NCBI RefSeq assembly: GCF_016907695.1
Contig: NZ_JAFBCK010000001.1
Coordinates: forward strand, 1,240,001 to 1,304,000
Length of the DNA stretch: 64,000 nt
Direction: 5' to 3'
DNA from: Actinokineospora baliensis
GTDB taxonomy: Bacteria; Actinomycetota; Actinomycetes; Mycobacteriales; Pseudonocardiaceae
Shown here: in pieces, positions 16,226 to 25,197 of the stretch
How positions within the stretch are numbered: the first letter of the stretch is position 1
Layout: each line of letters begins with the position of its first letter
Notes under the pieces: generated by a model
Seen by the model: only the letters and a program-made list of their open reading frames with translations
Databases searched by the model: none
Told to the model about the DNA's origin: nothing
Position numbers and translations under genes: made by a program

Positions 16226-16342
16226 GAGGAGGACCTTGCCGCGGAAGTCACCGAGGTGCAGGTCCTTGCCACCGGTGTTGAGCCAACCGCGACCGATCAA
16301 CTCGGGAGCACGCGACAGGCGACGGGGTTGTGCTGTGGTCAC
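16193..16342 (-). pseudogene. 5' fragment of a thioredoxin/NHL-repeat protein split by the prophage
   Basis: From GTG 16342 the frame reads VTTAQPRRLSRAPELIGRG, then WLNTGGKDLHLGDFRGKVL and LLDFWTFCCQK, followed by a stop. Actinobacterial thioredoxin-like NHL-domain proteins of about 600 residues start this way and continue WTFCCINCLHVLDEL. The fragment breaks immediately after the first two cysteines of that redox motif. The remaining gene should lie beyond the other prophage end, outside the window. Excision would restore it. While the phage is resident the host probably lacks this protein. Confidence 0.82.
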
Positions 16343-16440
16343 GTGAGAAGTGAACAGCGTCCCGGGTGCGGCCTGTTCCCGGGCCCACCATGTGAGCGAA
16401 CCACCCTTTCGTTTTGTTCGTTTCCCGCTAGAATGGGGCA

Positions 16441-16935
16441 ATGACAGCGATCGCGGGAGAGCGGACCGTGCTACCACCGGACAGCCCGGAGGTCCTGTCG
16501 CCGTGGGTCCGTGCGCTGACGCAGGCCGCCGGGGGTCGTGCGACCCTCGTCGCGCCCGATGGATCAGCGCTGGAACTGCCCGCCGAGGTGTTCGAAGTCC
16601 TGCGCGATGTGGTCATGGCCATGTCGCAGGGGCTGGCGATCACCGTCGCGCCACAGCACACCGTGCTGACCACGAGCGAGGCCGCGCACCTGCTGGGGAT
16701 CTCGCGGCCTACCCTCGTTCGGCTGTTGGAAGCGGGCGAGATCCCCTACGAGCAGCCGAACCGGCATCGCAGATTGCGCTTGGCGGATGTGCTCGCCTAC
16801 CAAGACCGCGCACGGCGAGCACGGGCATCCGGCCTGGACGAGATGGTCCGCAGCGGCGAGGACAGCGGGATCTACGACCTGCCGTTAGACACCCCGTTCG
16901 AACGGACCCCACCGGACGACGACACCCAAGAGTGA
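16441..16935 (+). CDS. HTH (excisionase-type) protein, probable antitoxin of a PIN toxin
   Basis: This 164-residue protein has a MerR/excisionase-like helix-turn-helix at about residues 79-123 (LTTSEAAHLLGISRPTLVRLLEAGEIPYEQPNRHRRLRLADVLAY). Its acidic C-terminus (EDSGIYDLPLDTPFERTPPDDD) is suited to masking a nuclease partner. A TAGAAT -10-like box ends 6 bp before ATG 16441, suggesting a leaderless mRNA. The stop lies 3 bp before the PIN gene. It is therefore read as antitoxin and autorepressor of the pair. This assignment follows family knowledge, not direct proof. Confidence 0.8.
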   Translation: MTAIAGERTVLPPDSPEVLSPWVRALTQAAGGRATLVAPDGSALELPAEVFEVLRDVVMAMSQGLAITVAPQHTVLTTSEAAHLLGISRPTLVRLLEAGEIPYEQPNRHRRLRLADVLAYQDRARRARASGLDEMVRSGEDSGIYDLPLDTPFERTPPDDDTQE

Positions 16936-16938
16936 GCT

Positions 16939-17502
16939 TTGTACCCCGCGTTCATCGACACCTGCGTGCTGCTGAAGCCCTACCTCTGTGACACGTTGCT
17001 GAGCATCGCCGAAGCTGGGCTCTACCGTCCACTGTGGTCTGCGGGCGTCCTGGAAGAACTAGCGAGGAACCTCAGCAGACGGGGGCTGTCGGACGTCCAG
17101 GTCGCGCACCGGCTCGACCAGATGAACCGGCACTTCCCGGACGCCGAGGTATCCGGCTACGCGGATCTCATCCCCGCGATGACGAACCACCCGAAGGACA
17201 GACACGTCCTCGCGGCGGCCGTCCGGGGTGGCGCCGCCTCGCTCGTGACCGAGAACCTGAAGGACTTCCCCCGTGGTGCGCTGACCCCGTACGGCGTCGC
17301 GGCTCTCCACCAGGACGAGTTCCTCCAAGATCAGCTGGACCTGGCCCCGTGGCGGGTTGTCGAGGCTCTCCGGCGGCAGGCATCCCGGTACCGCAGGGAT
17401 CCGCGGTCGGTCGAGGACCTCCTCGGCATTCTGGGCGATGACAACCACAGGTGCACCGGCTTCACAGAGGAGGTCCGGCGCCTGATGGGCGTCGGCTCGT
17501 GA
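16939..17502 (+). CDS. PIN-domain ribonuclease, probable toxin
   Basis: The 187-residue PIN protein (VapC-like superfamily) starts at TTG 16939, giving YPAFIDTCVLLKPYLCD, with the first catalytic Asp in FIDTCVL. Conserved acidic positions follow in VLEELARNL, HPKDRHVLAAAV and LVTENLKDFP, where the DRH and TENLKDFP segments are typical. PIN toxins cleave RNA. It is coupled to the upstream HTH gene with only 3 bp between them. It lies just outside the prophage end on the host side. Confidence 0.84.
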   Translation: MYPAFIDTCVLLKPYLCDTLLSIAEAGLYRPLWSAGVLEELARNLSRRGLSDVQVAHRLDQMNRHFPDAEVSGYADLIPAMTNHPKDRHVLAAAVRGGAASLVTENLKDFPRGALTPYGVAALHQDEFLQDQLDLAPWRVVEALRRQASRYRRDPRSVEDLLGILGDDNHRCTGFTEEVRRLMGVGS

Positions 17503-17560
17503 TGCCGGCTCCGCGCTAAATCAGCTGAAGGCACGGCGGTGTCGGGGCTAGGTTCCGAGC

Positions 17561-18325
17561 GTGATCGACCACGGCATCAAGTACCACACGTTTCGGGTGA
17601 ACCTCGTTCCTTCCGTGATCTCGCTGGCCAACCCGCCGTGGCAGCGGGAGGTGTGGGGGCGGCCGAGTGAGTTCGAGACCCTCGATGAAGTGGTGCACGT
17701 GTTGTTCGACGACTTCTGTGATGCGTGTGCGCCGGAGAAGTACCTGGGCGTGAGTCTGCGGACGGAGCGGGAAGTCGAGTTGATGCGGCAGGTCGGCGTC
17801 ACCTACACGGCCGTTCAGGATGAGGTTGGTGGGTTGGCGCCGGATGAGGATTTCCTCGCGGATCCGGGGTGGCCGGAGGTGGTGGCCGCGGCGGGGAGGC
17901 TTGCGCCGGAGTTGGTCAAGAACGACATGCACGCGTTGATGTCGCTGCGCGAGGCGGGGCACCAGTGGCCGCCGGAGGTTGGGGCTGGTCGCGCACGCGT
18001 TGTGCCTGCTGTGGTCTTGTTGGCTTGCCCGACGTGGCAGCGGGAGGTGTGGGGTGCGTCCGCGAACCTCGATGAGCTGTTCGACTCGCCTGAGCGGTTT
18101 CTGGGCGACAGCCTGCGCACCGGGGAAGAGGTCGAGCTGACGAGGCAGTTGGGGGTGGCGTACTCGGCGGTGCGGGACGCGGCGTACCTCGACTCCGACG
18201 GGTGGACGGAGGTCGTGGCCGCGGCGGGGCGGTTGGCGCAGGTGATGGTGACCAGTGACCTGCAGGCGTTGGCGATGCTCGACGACTCGGGCCACCCGTG
18301 GCCGCCGGAGGTCAGCGGCGGGTGA
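17561..18325 (+). CDS. Tandem-duplicated two-domain protein of unknown function
   Basis: The 254-residue protein consists of two copies of one unit, at about residues 12-141 and 147-253. Shared landmarks are PPWQREVWG/PTWQREVWG, SLRTEREVELMRQVGV/SLRTGEEVELTRQLGV, VVAAAGRLA in both, and HQWPPEV/HPWPPEV. Single-unit proteins of this kind are common and uncharacterised in streptomycetes (SCO4402-like). The fusion suggests that the unit normally dimerises. The 3' end overlaps the convergent methyltransferase by 14 bp. No catalytic motif is recognised. Confidence 0.78.
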   Translation: MIDHGIKYHTFRVNLVPSVISLANPPWQREVWGRPSEFETLDEVVHVLFDDFCDACAPEKYLGVSLRTEREVELMRQVGVTYTAVQDEVGGLAPDEDFLADPGWPEVVAAAGRLAPELVKNDMHALMSLREAGHQWPPEVGAGRARVVPAVVLLACPTWQREVWGASANLDELFDSPERFLGDSLRTGEEVELTRQLGVAYSAVRDAAYLDSDGWTEVVAAAGRLAQVMVTSDLQALAMLDDSGHPWPPEVSGG

Positions 18326-19019
18326 GGTAGAGGTGATAGGTGCTGCCGTCGAGGCGGGAGCGGGTGGCGGACTCTTCGAGGAGGTCGTTGGTGGCTTCGT
18401 CGCCGATTTCGCCTCGTAGGGCCTGTTCGTTGGCGTCCCAGAGGTCGAACAGGCGGAGCCAGCGGTCGCCGGTGCCGGGATGTGGGGTGGCTGATTCGAG
18501 GGTCAGCCCCGCCTCCGCCAGAACGGCGGGCCAGTCGGCGGTGGTGTCCCGGGCGGTGAAGGCGAAGGGGGCTCCCGGGCGCAGGACGCGGTGGACTTCG
18601 GCGAAGGCGGCCGCGTGGTCGGGGGCGAAGTAGATCGCGTCGACGCTGAAGGCGGCGTCGGCTGATCCCGTTGGTAGGCCGAGGTTGTCGAATGCGACCT
18701 GGTGGAAGGACGCGGGAACGCCGAACGACGGGGCGCGGTCGGTGGCGTCGGCGACCGCGACGGCGCTGAAGTCGACGCCGACGAGGCGGCAGGAGAAGGC
18801 GCGGGCCAGCCACAGGCCGGGGCCGCCGCGGCCGCAGCCGAGGTCGACCAGGGTGCCCTCCGGTGGCAGGCGCAGCGAGCCGACCAGGTTGCCCGCCAGC
18901 CACCAGCCGAACGAGCTGGTGGCCTCCACCCCGGGCACCCACTCGGACCCGAACGCTTCCGCGAACAACCGTTGCGGCAGCGGGGAACGCGCCGCGGTGT
19001 GGAACCTGTCGTAGGTCAT
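18312..19019 (-). CDS. Class I SAM-dependent methyltransferase
   Basis: The 235-residue enzyme starts at ATG 19019, overlapping the stop of the upstream beta-helix gene (ATGA). The SAM site is GTLVDLGCGRGGPGLWLARAF, followed by LVGVDFS (acidic ribose contact), FDNLGLPTGSADAAFSVDAIYF and an HRVLRPGAPFAF strand, the standard Methyltransf_11/25 order. The substrate is unknown; a small molecule is the usual target of this group. Coupling to a membrane protein gene hints at related use but proves nothing. Confidence 0.88.
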   Translation of the reverse strand: MTYDRFHTAARSPLPQRLFAEAFGSEWVPGVEATSSFGWWLAGNLVGSLRLPPEGTLVDLGCGRGGPGLWLARAFSCRLVGVDFSAVAVADATDRAPSFGVPASFHQVAFDNLGLPTGSADAAFSVDAIYFAPDHAAAFAEVHRVLRPGAPFAFTARDTTADWPAVLAEAGLTLESATPHPGTGDRWLRLFDLWDANEQALRGEIGDEATNDLLEESATRSRLDGSTYHLYLTRR

Positions 19020-21226
19020 GACGATCTCCGCAACATCCGGGTGATGCCCGCGGCGACGGTGGTGGCGAGAATCCAGCCGAGGGCGATGAACACAGCCGAT
19101 ATCCACTGCGACGGCCCGTCGACCGTCCACTTGTTCTTGTGGCCGAAGTCGACGATCGGCACCAGCAGGTCCAGTGTGTACAGAACCGGGTTCCACACCA
19201 GGTGGTCGTCGGCGTTGGCCTCGTGCGGCACCGGGATCACCGAGAACCACAGCGTCCCGGCGATCAGGAACCCGAACAGCCACGCCAGCGCCCGCGTCGG
19301 CCGGTAGCCGTACCCGACCATCCAGCGCTGCAGCCAGCTCCACACCCGGATCCCCGGCGCGGCAAGCCTTGCGCCGTCGGCGAGGGCGCCGTAGCGGCGG
19401 CGTTGCTTCTCCACCAGGGCGGTCGCCGCGTGTTCCTCGTTGCCCGCCGCGCGCAGCATGTGCGCGAACTGCTCGTACGGGCCGGGCCGGTACACCTCGC
19501 GCATGCCGTGGCGCAGCCAGCGGAGCCTGCGTTCGACTTCGGCGTCGTCGTCGAGTTCGACCGGTGTCGCCAGGGCGTCGTAGCGGAAGTCCTCGAGCTC
19601 GATGCGGCCGCGCGCCTGCCAGAACACCTCGTTGTCGGCGAGGAAGGCGCAGCGGGCGTGCCGCAGGTCGACCTGGCCGTCGGGAGGACCGGCGACGTCG
19701 AGCCGCAGTTCCTGGGTCTGGATGCCGAAGGCGTTGAGCGCCACCGGGTTGCGGCCGTCACCCAGGTGCGAGCCGTGGAAGTTGGTCTCCCGCAGGATCT
19801 CCGCGCGCCGCATCCGGATCTCGCCGTGCGCCGCGAACGGCACGTCCCCGTCGGCGCAGATCAGGTCGCGGCCGATGTGCGACACGCGCAGGTCCAGCGA
19901 GGGCTTCGGCGACGAGTCGCGCGCGTAGCTGCCCGGCGCGAGCAGCCTGCTGCCGCGCAGGTCCAGGTTCGCCCCGACCTTCGCCCCCGGCAGCAGCACC
20001 GACCCGAACACCAGCAGCGACCGCCCGTCGAGGTTGCCGCCGACGGAGAACCGGCGGCCCTCCACGGCGTCGCCGTCGCGGTTGCTCAGCACGGCCCTGT
20101 CGAACAGCACACTGCCCTGCACCTGCACGTCCACCAGCCGGATCTGACCGGCGACCCGCGCGTCCCGCGCGTCGATCCCGCCGCGGACCTCGGTGCCGTC
20201 CAGGTGCAGCGCCCGGTCCGGGTACGGCCCCGGCGCCGGTCCCGGCCGCTCGGCGAACGGCTCGCGCCCGCCGGAGAGGTCGACCCTGGCGTGCGACAAC
20301 CGCAGCGACCCGCCGATGTGCGCGTTGACGATGCGCACGGTCCCGGTGCTGGTGAAGTCCCGGTCCAGGTTCACGTTGCCGTCCACCCGGGACCGGTCGG
20401 CGACCAGGGTGGCGTTGGGGTCGAAGAACGGGTCGTCCGGCGGGACCGGGCGGGAGTGCTCGGTGCGCGGGGTGAGCCGGGCGCCGCGCAGGGAGAAGTC
20501 GCTGTCGACGCGGGCGCTGGGCAGGAACAGCTGGCCGTCGCAGCGGAACGGGGTGCCGGTGCGCGGGTCGGGTGTCAGGTGCAGGTTGCCGCCGACCTGC
20601 AGGCCGTTGCCGTTCATCGCGATGCCGCGCGGGTTGTCCAGGTGGGCGCCCGCGAAGTTGAGGTTGCCGCCGCTGCGCAGGCCGGGGATGCGGACCTCGC
20701 CGCGCGCGACCAGGTTCGGCGCCAGCAGCGCGCCCGCCAGGTGCAGCCGGTCGCCGTGCAGGGCGGGCCCGGTGCGCGGGGCGAGGGTGGTGCCGGACAG
20801 GACGAGGGTTCCGTGGATCTCGCCGTCGGTCAGGTCGAGGGTGCCCGCGATGACGGTGCCGCCGATGAACTGCAGGTCGTTGTCGCTGCGCAGGTTGCGG
20901 CCCTGCAGGCCGGGTAACCAGCAGTCGCGGAACTCGACGCCCGCGAGCCGGGCCTGGCGCATGTCCGGCGGTTGTTCGAACCGGCAGCGGACGAACTCCA
21001 GCAGGTACGGGAACTCCACCGCGCGCAGGTCGAGCGGTCCGACCAGGTACCGGTCGCTGACGCTGACCACCGGGACCGTCGTCGGCCGACGCCGCCGCAG
21101 GACCCCGCCGTTCTCCGGGTCGACCCGGCGCACGACCTCGGCGGCCTGCATGAGCGCCCACGCCGGGGGGTCGGGGGAGTGCGGGTCCAGCACACCCCCG
21201 ACCTCGTCGGTCTCGCGTCCGGCCAC
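19016..21226 (-). CDS. Beta-helix-like membrane-anchored protein
   Basis: The 736-residue protein has a long N-terminal region with many short beta repeats (LDLTDGEIHGTLVLSGT, GNLNFAGAHL, GGSLRLSHARVDL, GSVLFDRAVLSNR). They look like a pentapeptide/bactofilin-type solenoid. The C-terminus has two membrane helices, ALAWLFGFLIAGTLWFSVI and WISAVFIALGWILATTVAAGI, around a short loop with VWNPVLYTLDLLVPIVDFGHKNKW. Similar proteins are often labelled membrane-associated oxidoreductase, but no redox motif is visible. It heads a two-gene unit with the methyltransferase. A scaffold or envelope role is only a guess. Confidence 0.72.
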   Translation of the reverse strand: MAGRETDEVGGVLDPHSPDPPAWALMQAAEVVRRVDPENGGVLRRRRPTTVPVVSVSDRYLVGPLDLRAVEFPYLLEFVRCRFEQPPDMRQARLAGVEFRDCWLPGLQGRNLRSDNDLQFIGGTVIAGTLDLTDGEIHGTLVLSGTTLAPRTGPALHGDRLHLAGALLAPNLVARGEVRIPGLRSGGNLNFAGAHLDNPRGIAMNGNGLQVGGNLHLTPDPRTGTPFRCDGQLFLPSARVDSDFSLRGARLTPRTEHSRPVPPDDPFFDPNATLVADRSRVDGNVNLDRDFTSTGTVRIVNAHIGGSLRLSHARVDLSGGREPFAERPGPAPGPYPDRALHLDGTEVRGGIDARDARVAGQIRLVDVQVQGSVLFDRAVLSNRDGDAVEGRRFSVGGNLDGRSLLVFGSVLLPGAKVGANLDLRGSRLLAPGSYARDSSPKPSLDLRVSHIGRDLICADGDVPFAAHGEIRMRRAEILRETNFHGSHLGDGRNPVALNAFGIQTQELRLDVAGPPDGQVDLRHARCAFLADNEVFWQARGRIELEDFRYDALATPVELDDDAEVERRLRWLRHGMREVYRPGPYEQFAHMLRAAGNEEHAATALVEKQRRRYGALADGARLAAPGIRVWSWLQRWMVGYGYRPTRALAWLFGFLIAGTLWFSVIPVPHEANADDHLVWNPVLYTLDLLVPIVDFGHKNKWTVDGPSQWISAVFIALGWILATTVAAGITRMLRRSS

Positions 21227-21283
21227 GGCGCCCCCTTACCCCAGGGGGTCAACGAGCACCGGTGACGCTTGGTTCCCGCCGGA

Positions 21284-22033
21284 TTACTCCGAGCGGTTGA
21301 TCGGGTCCAACACCCGGGCGAGGAACGTCTTCGTCCGCTCCTGCGTCGGCGCCGCGATGACCTGCGACGGCGGGCCCTGCTCGACCACGACGCCGCCGTC
21401 CATGAACAGGACCTTGTCGGCGACCTCGCGGGCGAACTGCATCTCGTGCGTGACCACCAGCATCGTCATGCCCTCGTCGGCGAGCGTGCGCATCACCCCG
21501 AGCACCTCCCCGACCAGTTCGGGGTCCAGCGCGGAGGTGGGCTCGTCGAACAGCATCACCTCGGGGCCCATGGACAGCGCGCGGGCGATGGCCACCCGCT
21601 GCTGCTGGCCGCCGGAGAGCTGCGCGGGGTACGACCGGGCCTTGTCGGCCACGCCCACCTTCCGCAGGTTCTCCAGCGCCACCCGCTCGGCCTCGGCCTT
21701 GTCGCGCTTGAGCACCTTGCGCTGGGCGATGGTGAGGTTGTCGAGCACGCTCAGGTGCTGGAACAGGTTGAACTGCTGGAACACCATGCCGACCCGGCGG
21801 CGGGCGGCGTCGATGTCGCAGTCGGGGTCGGTGATCTCCACCCCGTTGACCACGATCGTGCCGCTGTTGGGCTGCTCGAGCAGGTTGACGCAGCGCAGCA
21901 GGGTGGACTTGCCCGAGCCGGAGGGCCCGATCACGCAGACGACCTCGCCCGGTTCGACCACCGCGTCGATGCCCTTGAGCACCTCGAGGTCGCCGAACGA
22001 CTTGTGCAGGTCGCTGATCTGGACGGCGCTCAC
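21284..22033 (-). CDS. Polar amino acid ABC transporter, ATP-binding subunit
   Basis: The 249-residue ATPase drives uptake of a polar amino acid. Walker [10 protein letters not shown] is at about residues 37-45, the Q-loop is VFQQFNLF, the signature is LSGGQQQR, Walker B is [13 protein letters not shown] and the switch His is in VVTHEM. The sequence is typical of the GlnQ/GluA group. It is the third gene of a binding protein-permease-ATPase operon, with 4 bp between it and the permease. Confidence 0.95.
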   Translation of the reverse strand: MSAVQISDLHKSFGDLEVLKGIDAVVEPGEVVCVIGPSGSGKSTLLRCVNLLEQPNSGTIVVNGVEITDPDCDIDAARRRVGMVFQQFNLFQHLSVLDNLTIAQRKVLKRDKAEAERVALENLRKVGVADKARSYPAQLSGGQQQRVAIARALSMGPEVMLFDEPTSALDPELVGEVLGVMRTLADEGMTMLVVTHEMQFAREVADKVLFMDGGVVVEQGPPSQVIAAPTQERTKTFLARVLDPINRSE

Positions 22034-22037
22034 CTGG

Positions 22038-22868
22038 TCACCTGGCCTTCTGTTGCTTGGCTTCCAGCCGCCGCACCACGTACCCGAGCGGCAGGGTGAT
22101 CACCAGGTAGGCGGCACCGGCCAGGACCAGCGGGGTGGAGTCGGCGTACTCGGTGGCCAGGTCGCCGCCGAACTTCGACAGCTCGGTGGTCAGCGAGGTC
22201 ACGCCGAGCACGAACACCAGCGAGGAGTCCTTGAACAGCAGGATCAGCTCGTTGGTCAGCGGCGGGATCACGATCCGCAGCGCCTGCGGGATGATGATCG
22301 ACACCATCGCCCTGGTGTGCGACATGCCCAGCGAGCGGGCCGCTTCCATCTGCCCGCGCGGGACGGCCTGGATGCCCGCGCGGAAGGTCTCGGCCATGTA
22401 GGCCGAGGCGACCAGCCCGAGCGCGACGGCGACCGTGCCGTACTGGTCGAACGGGAACTTCATGCCGGGGAAGGCGACCGGCAGGCCGAAGCCGAAGATG
22501 AGGAAGACGACCAGGGCGGGCAGGCCGCGGAAGACCTCGATGTAGGCCAGCGCCACGCCGCGGTACACCGCGATCGACGACAACCGCATCAGCGCCACGA
22601 CCAGGCCGAGCACGAAGCCGACCACGTAGGCCGACAGCGTGTAGATGACCGTGTTCTTGAGCGCGATGGTGATCAGCTCGGGGAAGGCTTCCTTCGCCAC
22701 GTCCAGGTCGGCGAAGTTCTCGGCCACCGCCTTCCAGTCGGCGGCGAAGACGACCAGGAGCACCAGGACGGCGAAGACGGCGTACTGCACGCCCCGGCTG
22801 ATCCGCTGCCGCTTGCGCGGGCTGAGGCGGGCCCGGGTGACCGGGCCCACCTCCTGGCCGTGGCTCAC
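22038..22868 (-). CDS. Polar amino acid ABC transporter, permease
   Basis: The start is GTG 22868, overlapping the binding-protein stop (GTGA). The longer reading frame upstream is antisense-like and rejected. The 276-residue product has five or six membrane helices and the HisM/GlnP loop motif ([36 protein letters not shown]) that docks the ATPase. Only one permease gene is present, so the pore is probably a homodimer. Confidence 0.93.
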   Translation of the reverse strand: MSHGQEVGPVTRARLSPRKRQRISRGVQYAVFAVLVLLVVFAADWKAVAENFADLDVAKEAFPELITIALKNTVIYTLSAYVVGFVLGLVVALMRLSSIAVYRGVALAYIEVFRGLPALVVFLIFGFGLPVAFPGMKFPFDQYGTVAVALGLVASAYMAETFRAGIQAVPRGQMEAARSLGMSHTRAMVSIIIPQALRIVIPPLTNELILLFKDSSLVFVLGVTSLTTELSKFGGDLATEYADSTPLVLAGAAYLVITLPLGYVVRRLEAKQQKAR

Positions 22869-23719
22869 TTGCCCGACGGGGTCGACTTGGGCTTGGAGCC
22901 CATCCACTGCTCGTACGACTTGGCCCAGGTGCCGTCCTTGATGGCGGCGTCGAGCGCCTCGTTGAGGGTCTTGAGCAGCTCGGGGTTGCCGCCCTTCTTC
23001 ACCGCGATGCCGTACTGCGCGCCGGTCTCGATCTCGGCGCCGACCTCGTACTTGTCGCCGAGGCCCTGCTTCTTGAGCCACTCGTTGACCACGGGCAGGT
23101 CCTGCAGCACCGCGTCGACCTGACCGGCCTGGTAGGCCTGCAGCTGCTTGCCGGAGTCCTCGAACTCGACCGGGGTGAAGCCCTTCTCGGTGGCGTAGTC
23201 GAGGCTGGTGGTGCCGCGCTGCACGCCGAGCTTCTTGTCCTTGAGCTGGTCGAGGCTGGTGATGCCGGAGCCCTTGGGCACCATCAGCGCGATGACCTCG
23301 TCGAAGTACGGGTTGGTGAAGTCGAGGTTCTGCTTGCGCTCGTCGGTGATGGTCATACCGGCGGCGGCGACGTCGCACTTGCCCGAGTTCAGCGCGGCAC
23401 CGCTCTTGATGACGTCGAACTGGATGTCGACGATCTCCTGGGTGACGCCGAGCTTCTTGGCGGCGAGGTCGACCATGTCGACGTCGAATCCGACCGTCTT
23501 GTCGCCCTGCTTGAACTGGAACGGCGGGTACGGCAGGTTCGTGCAGGTCTTGATCTTGCCTGCCTCGACGAGCTTGACCCCGTTGGCCGCGGTGTTGCCG
23601 CCGCTGGAACCGGTGGAGCCGCCGTCGGAGCTGCCGCAGGCCACGACCGCGAGTGCGAACGCGGGCAGCAGGGCGAGCACCTTCAGCTTGGATCGACGCG
23701 CCACGGTGTCACTCCTCAT
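22865..23719 (-). CDS. Polar amino acid ABC transporter, substrate-binding lipoprotein
   Basis: The 284-residue lipoprotein has the signal LKVLALLPAFALAVVAC with lipid-modified Cys28, then a Ser/Gly linker. The SBP_bac_3 core follows with YPPFQFKQGDKTVGFDVDMVDLAAKKLG, DVAAAGMTITDERKQNLDFTNPYF, LGVQRGTTSLDYA and DAVLQDLPVVNEWL. The ligand is likely glutamine, glutamate, arginine or cystine and cannot be told from sequence. It leads the three-gene importer operon. Confidence 0.94.
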   Translation of the reverse strand: MRSDTVARRSKLKVLALLPAFALAVVACGSSDGGSTGSSGGNTAANGVKLVEAGKIKTCTNLPYPPFQFKQGDKTVGFDVDMVDLAAKKLGVTQEIVDIQFDVIKSGAALNSGKCDVAAAGMTITDERKQNLDFTNPYFDEVIALMVPKGSGITSLDQLKDKKLGVQRGTTSLDYATEKGFTPVEFEDSGKQLQAYQAGQVDAVLQDLPVVNEWLKKQGLGDKYEVGAEIETGAQYGIAVKKGGNPELLKTLNEALDAAIKDGTWAKSYEQWMGSKPKSTPSGK

Positions 23720-24002
23720 TCATCTCAGGTGCGAGGTGGGACGCATACTGCCATCCAGTGTCGGAACTGTGCACTACTCGTCGGTTTGTCACATGTACGC
23801 ATCCTATTTGTTGCGTAGACGAGACACCGGACGCAATTCTTCCCGCTTCCACTGTTCCGAACCGCAAGATGCACGCCGATCACGCTGTCGAACCCCGGCC
23901 GGGGCGGCAGTGTGAGATCACCGGTTGAGTCCTCATCGCAACAGATCGCGAACAGTGGGCGCCAGGGGTGTTCGTCACCGGTTGCCACTACTCTTCCCGT
24001 AC

Positions 24003-25118
24003 GTGGACGGTGATCTGCCCTACGAGCGCGTGGTTCCCGCCGACCGGTGGCTCGGCTCCCTCCTGGCTGGCGCGGTCGGCGACGCGTTAGGAGCGCCCGT
24101 CGAGTTCCTCTCCATAGACGAGATCCGCGCCCGCTTCGGCGAGGCGGGGGCGACCGGCTACGAAGAGGCCTACGGCGGCCGCGGCCGGATCACCGACGAC
24201 ACGCAGATGACGCTGTTCACGCTCGAGGCGATGATCCGCGGTCACCTCGGTCGACGCCTCATGTTCTTCGAGCAGCAGCCCGCGTCCGTCATCCAGCACG
24301 CCTACCAGCGCTGGTACCACACGCAGGGCACCCCCTGGCACCAAGCGGGCGGCTCTTACGCGATGGAGGCCGAGCCCGACGGGTGGCTCATCCGCGAGCG
24401 CGGGCTCTACCACCGCCGGGCTCCTGGGGCGACGGTTCTTACCGCCCTCAAGGGCTTCGCGGCAGGGGCTGACCGGGGCACGCTGTCGCACCGCATCAAC
24501 GACTCGAAGGGCTGTGGCGCGGTCATGCGTGCGGCCCCGTGCGCGCTGTGGTCCGAAGACCCTCTAGACGCGTTCGTCGTCGCGGCCCAGTCCGGGGCTC
24601 TTACTCACGGACACCCCAGCGGCTACCTCACCGCAGGTGCGCTCGCCTTCATGGTGCACCGGCTGCTCGACGGCACCGACCTGCCGACCGCGATCGCCGA
24701 GGTCCGCGCCGAGCTGGTCACGTGGGAGGAGTCTGCGGAGACCGTGGCCGCCCTCGACGACGCGGTCGACATGGCCGGGCGGGGGCGCCCGAGCCCGGAG
24801 ACGCTGGCCAAGCTCGGCGGCGGTTGGGTCGGCGAGGAGGCACTGGCCATCGGGGTGTGCGCCGCGCTGGTGTCCGACACGCTCCCCGAGGGGCTGCTGC
24901 TGGCGGTCAACCACTCCGGCGACAGCGACTCGACCGGCGCGATCTGCGGCAACCTGCTGGGCGCCGTGCACGGCGTCGACCAACTGCCCGACCAGTGGCT
25001 GGCCGGGCTGGAGCTGCGCGACGTGATCGAGGAACTCGGCCGCGACGCGCTGATCGAGTTCAGCCCGACCAACTCGCTGGCGGAGCCCGGCTGGCGGGAG
25101 CGCTACCCGGCCTGGTGA
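24003..25118 (+). CDS. ADP-ribosylglycohydrolase (DraG/ARH family)
   Basis: The enzyme removes ADP-ribose from modified proteins or nucleic acids using two Mg ions. GTG 24003 gives 371 residues. The metal motifs are GRITDDTQMTLFT near residue 60 and NHSGDSDSTGAICGNLLGA near residue 303. The N-terminal GSLLAGAVGDALGAPVEF is the family signature. It lies 79 bp upstream of a YbaB-like gene that starts a secreted-toxin operon, raising the possibility that it reverses damage by that toxin. This is inference. Stand-alone housekeeping use is also common in actinobacteria. Confidence 0.9.
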   Translation: MDGDLPYERVVPADRWLGSLLAGAVGDALGAPVEFLSIDEIRARFGEAGATGYEEAYGGRGRITDDTQMTLFTLEAMIRGHLGRRLMFFEQQPASVIQHAYQRWYHTQGTPWHQAGGSYAMEAEPDGWLIRERGLYHRRAPGATVLTALKGFAAGADRGTLSHRINDSKGCGAVMRAAPCALWSEDPLDAFVVAAQSGALTHGHPSGYLTAGALAFMVHRLLDGTDLPTAIAEVRAELVTWEESAETVAALDDAVDMAGRGRPSPETLAKLGGGWVGEEALAIGVCAALVSDTLPEGLLLAVNHSGDSDSTGAICGNLLGAVHGVDQLPDQWLAGLELRDVIEELGRDALIEFSPTNSLAEPGWRERYPAW

Positions 25119-25197
25119 GTGGCGGCAATGGACTGACAAGCGGGGCTCCTTCGTGGACACTGGCCGCGCACCAGGACCGAGTGAGCGGGGAGCACGC

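Noticed and set aside
16100..16440. tRNA gene as prophage attachment site
   Set aside because: No cloverleaf-like sequence is visible near the integrase. The junction lies in a protein-coding fragment, consistent with a serine integrase.
19139..20917. Long rightward frame opposite the beta-helix membrane protein
   Set aside because: It is a high-GC antisense artefact rich in Val, Arg, Gln and Pro. The opposite strand has a coherent protein with membrane helices.
22869..23378. N-terminal extension of the amino acid permease frame
   Set aside because: The extension is out-of-frame reading of the binding-protein gene; the permease starts at GTG 22868.
23725..23988. Leftward 87-codon frame upstream of the binding protein
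   Set aside because: No ribosome site or recognisable composition. The region is better explained as divergent promoters.
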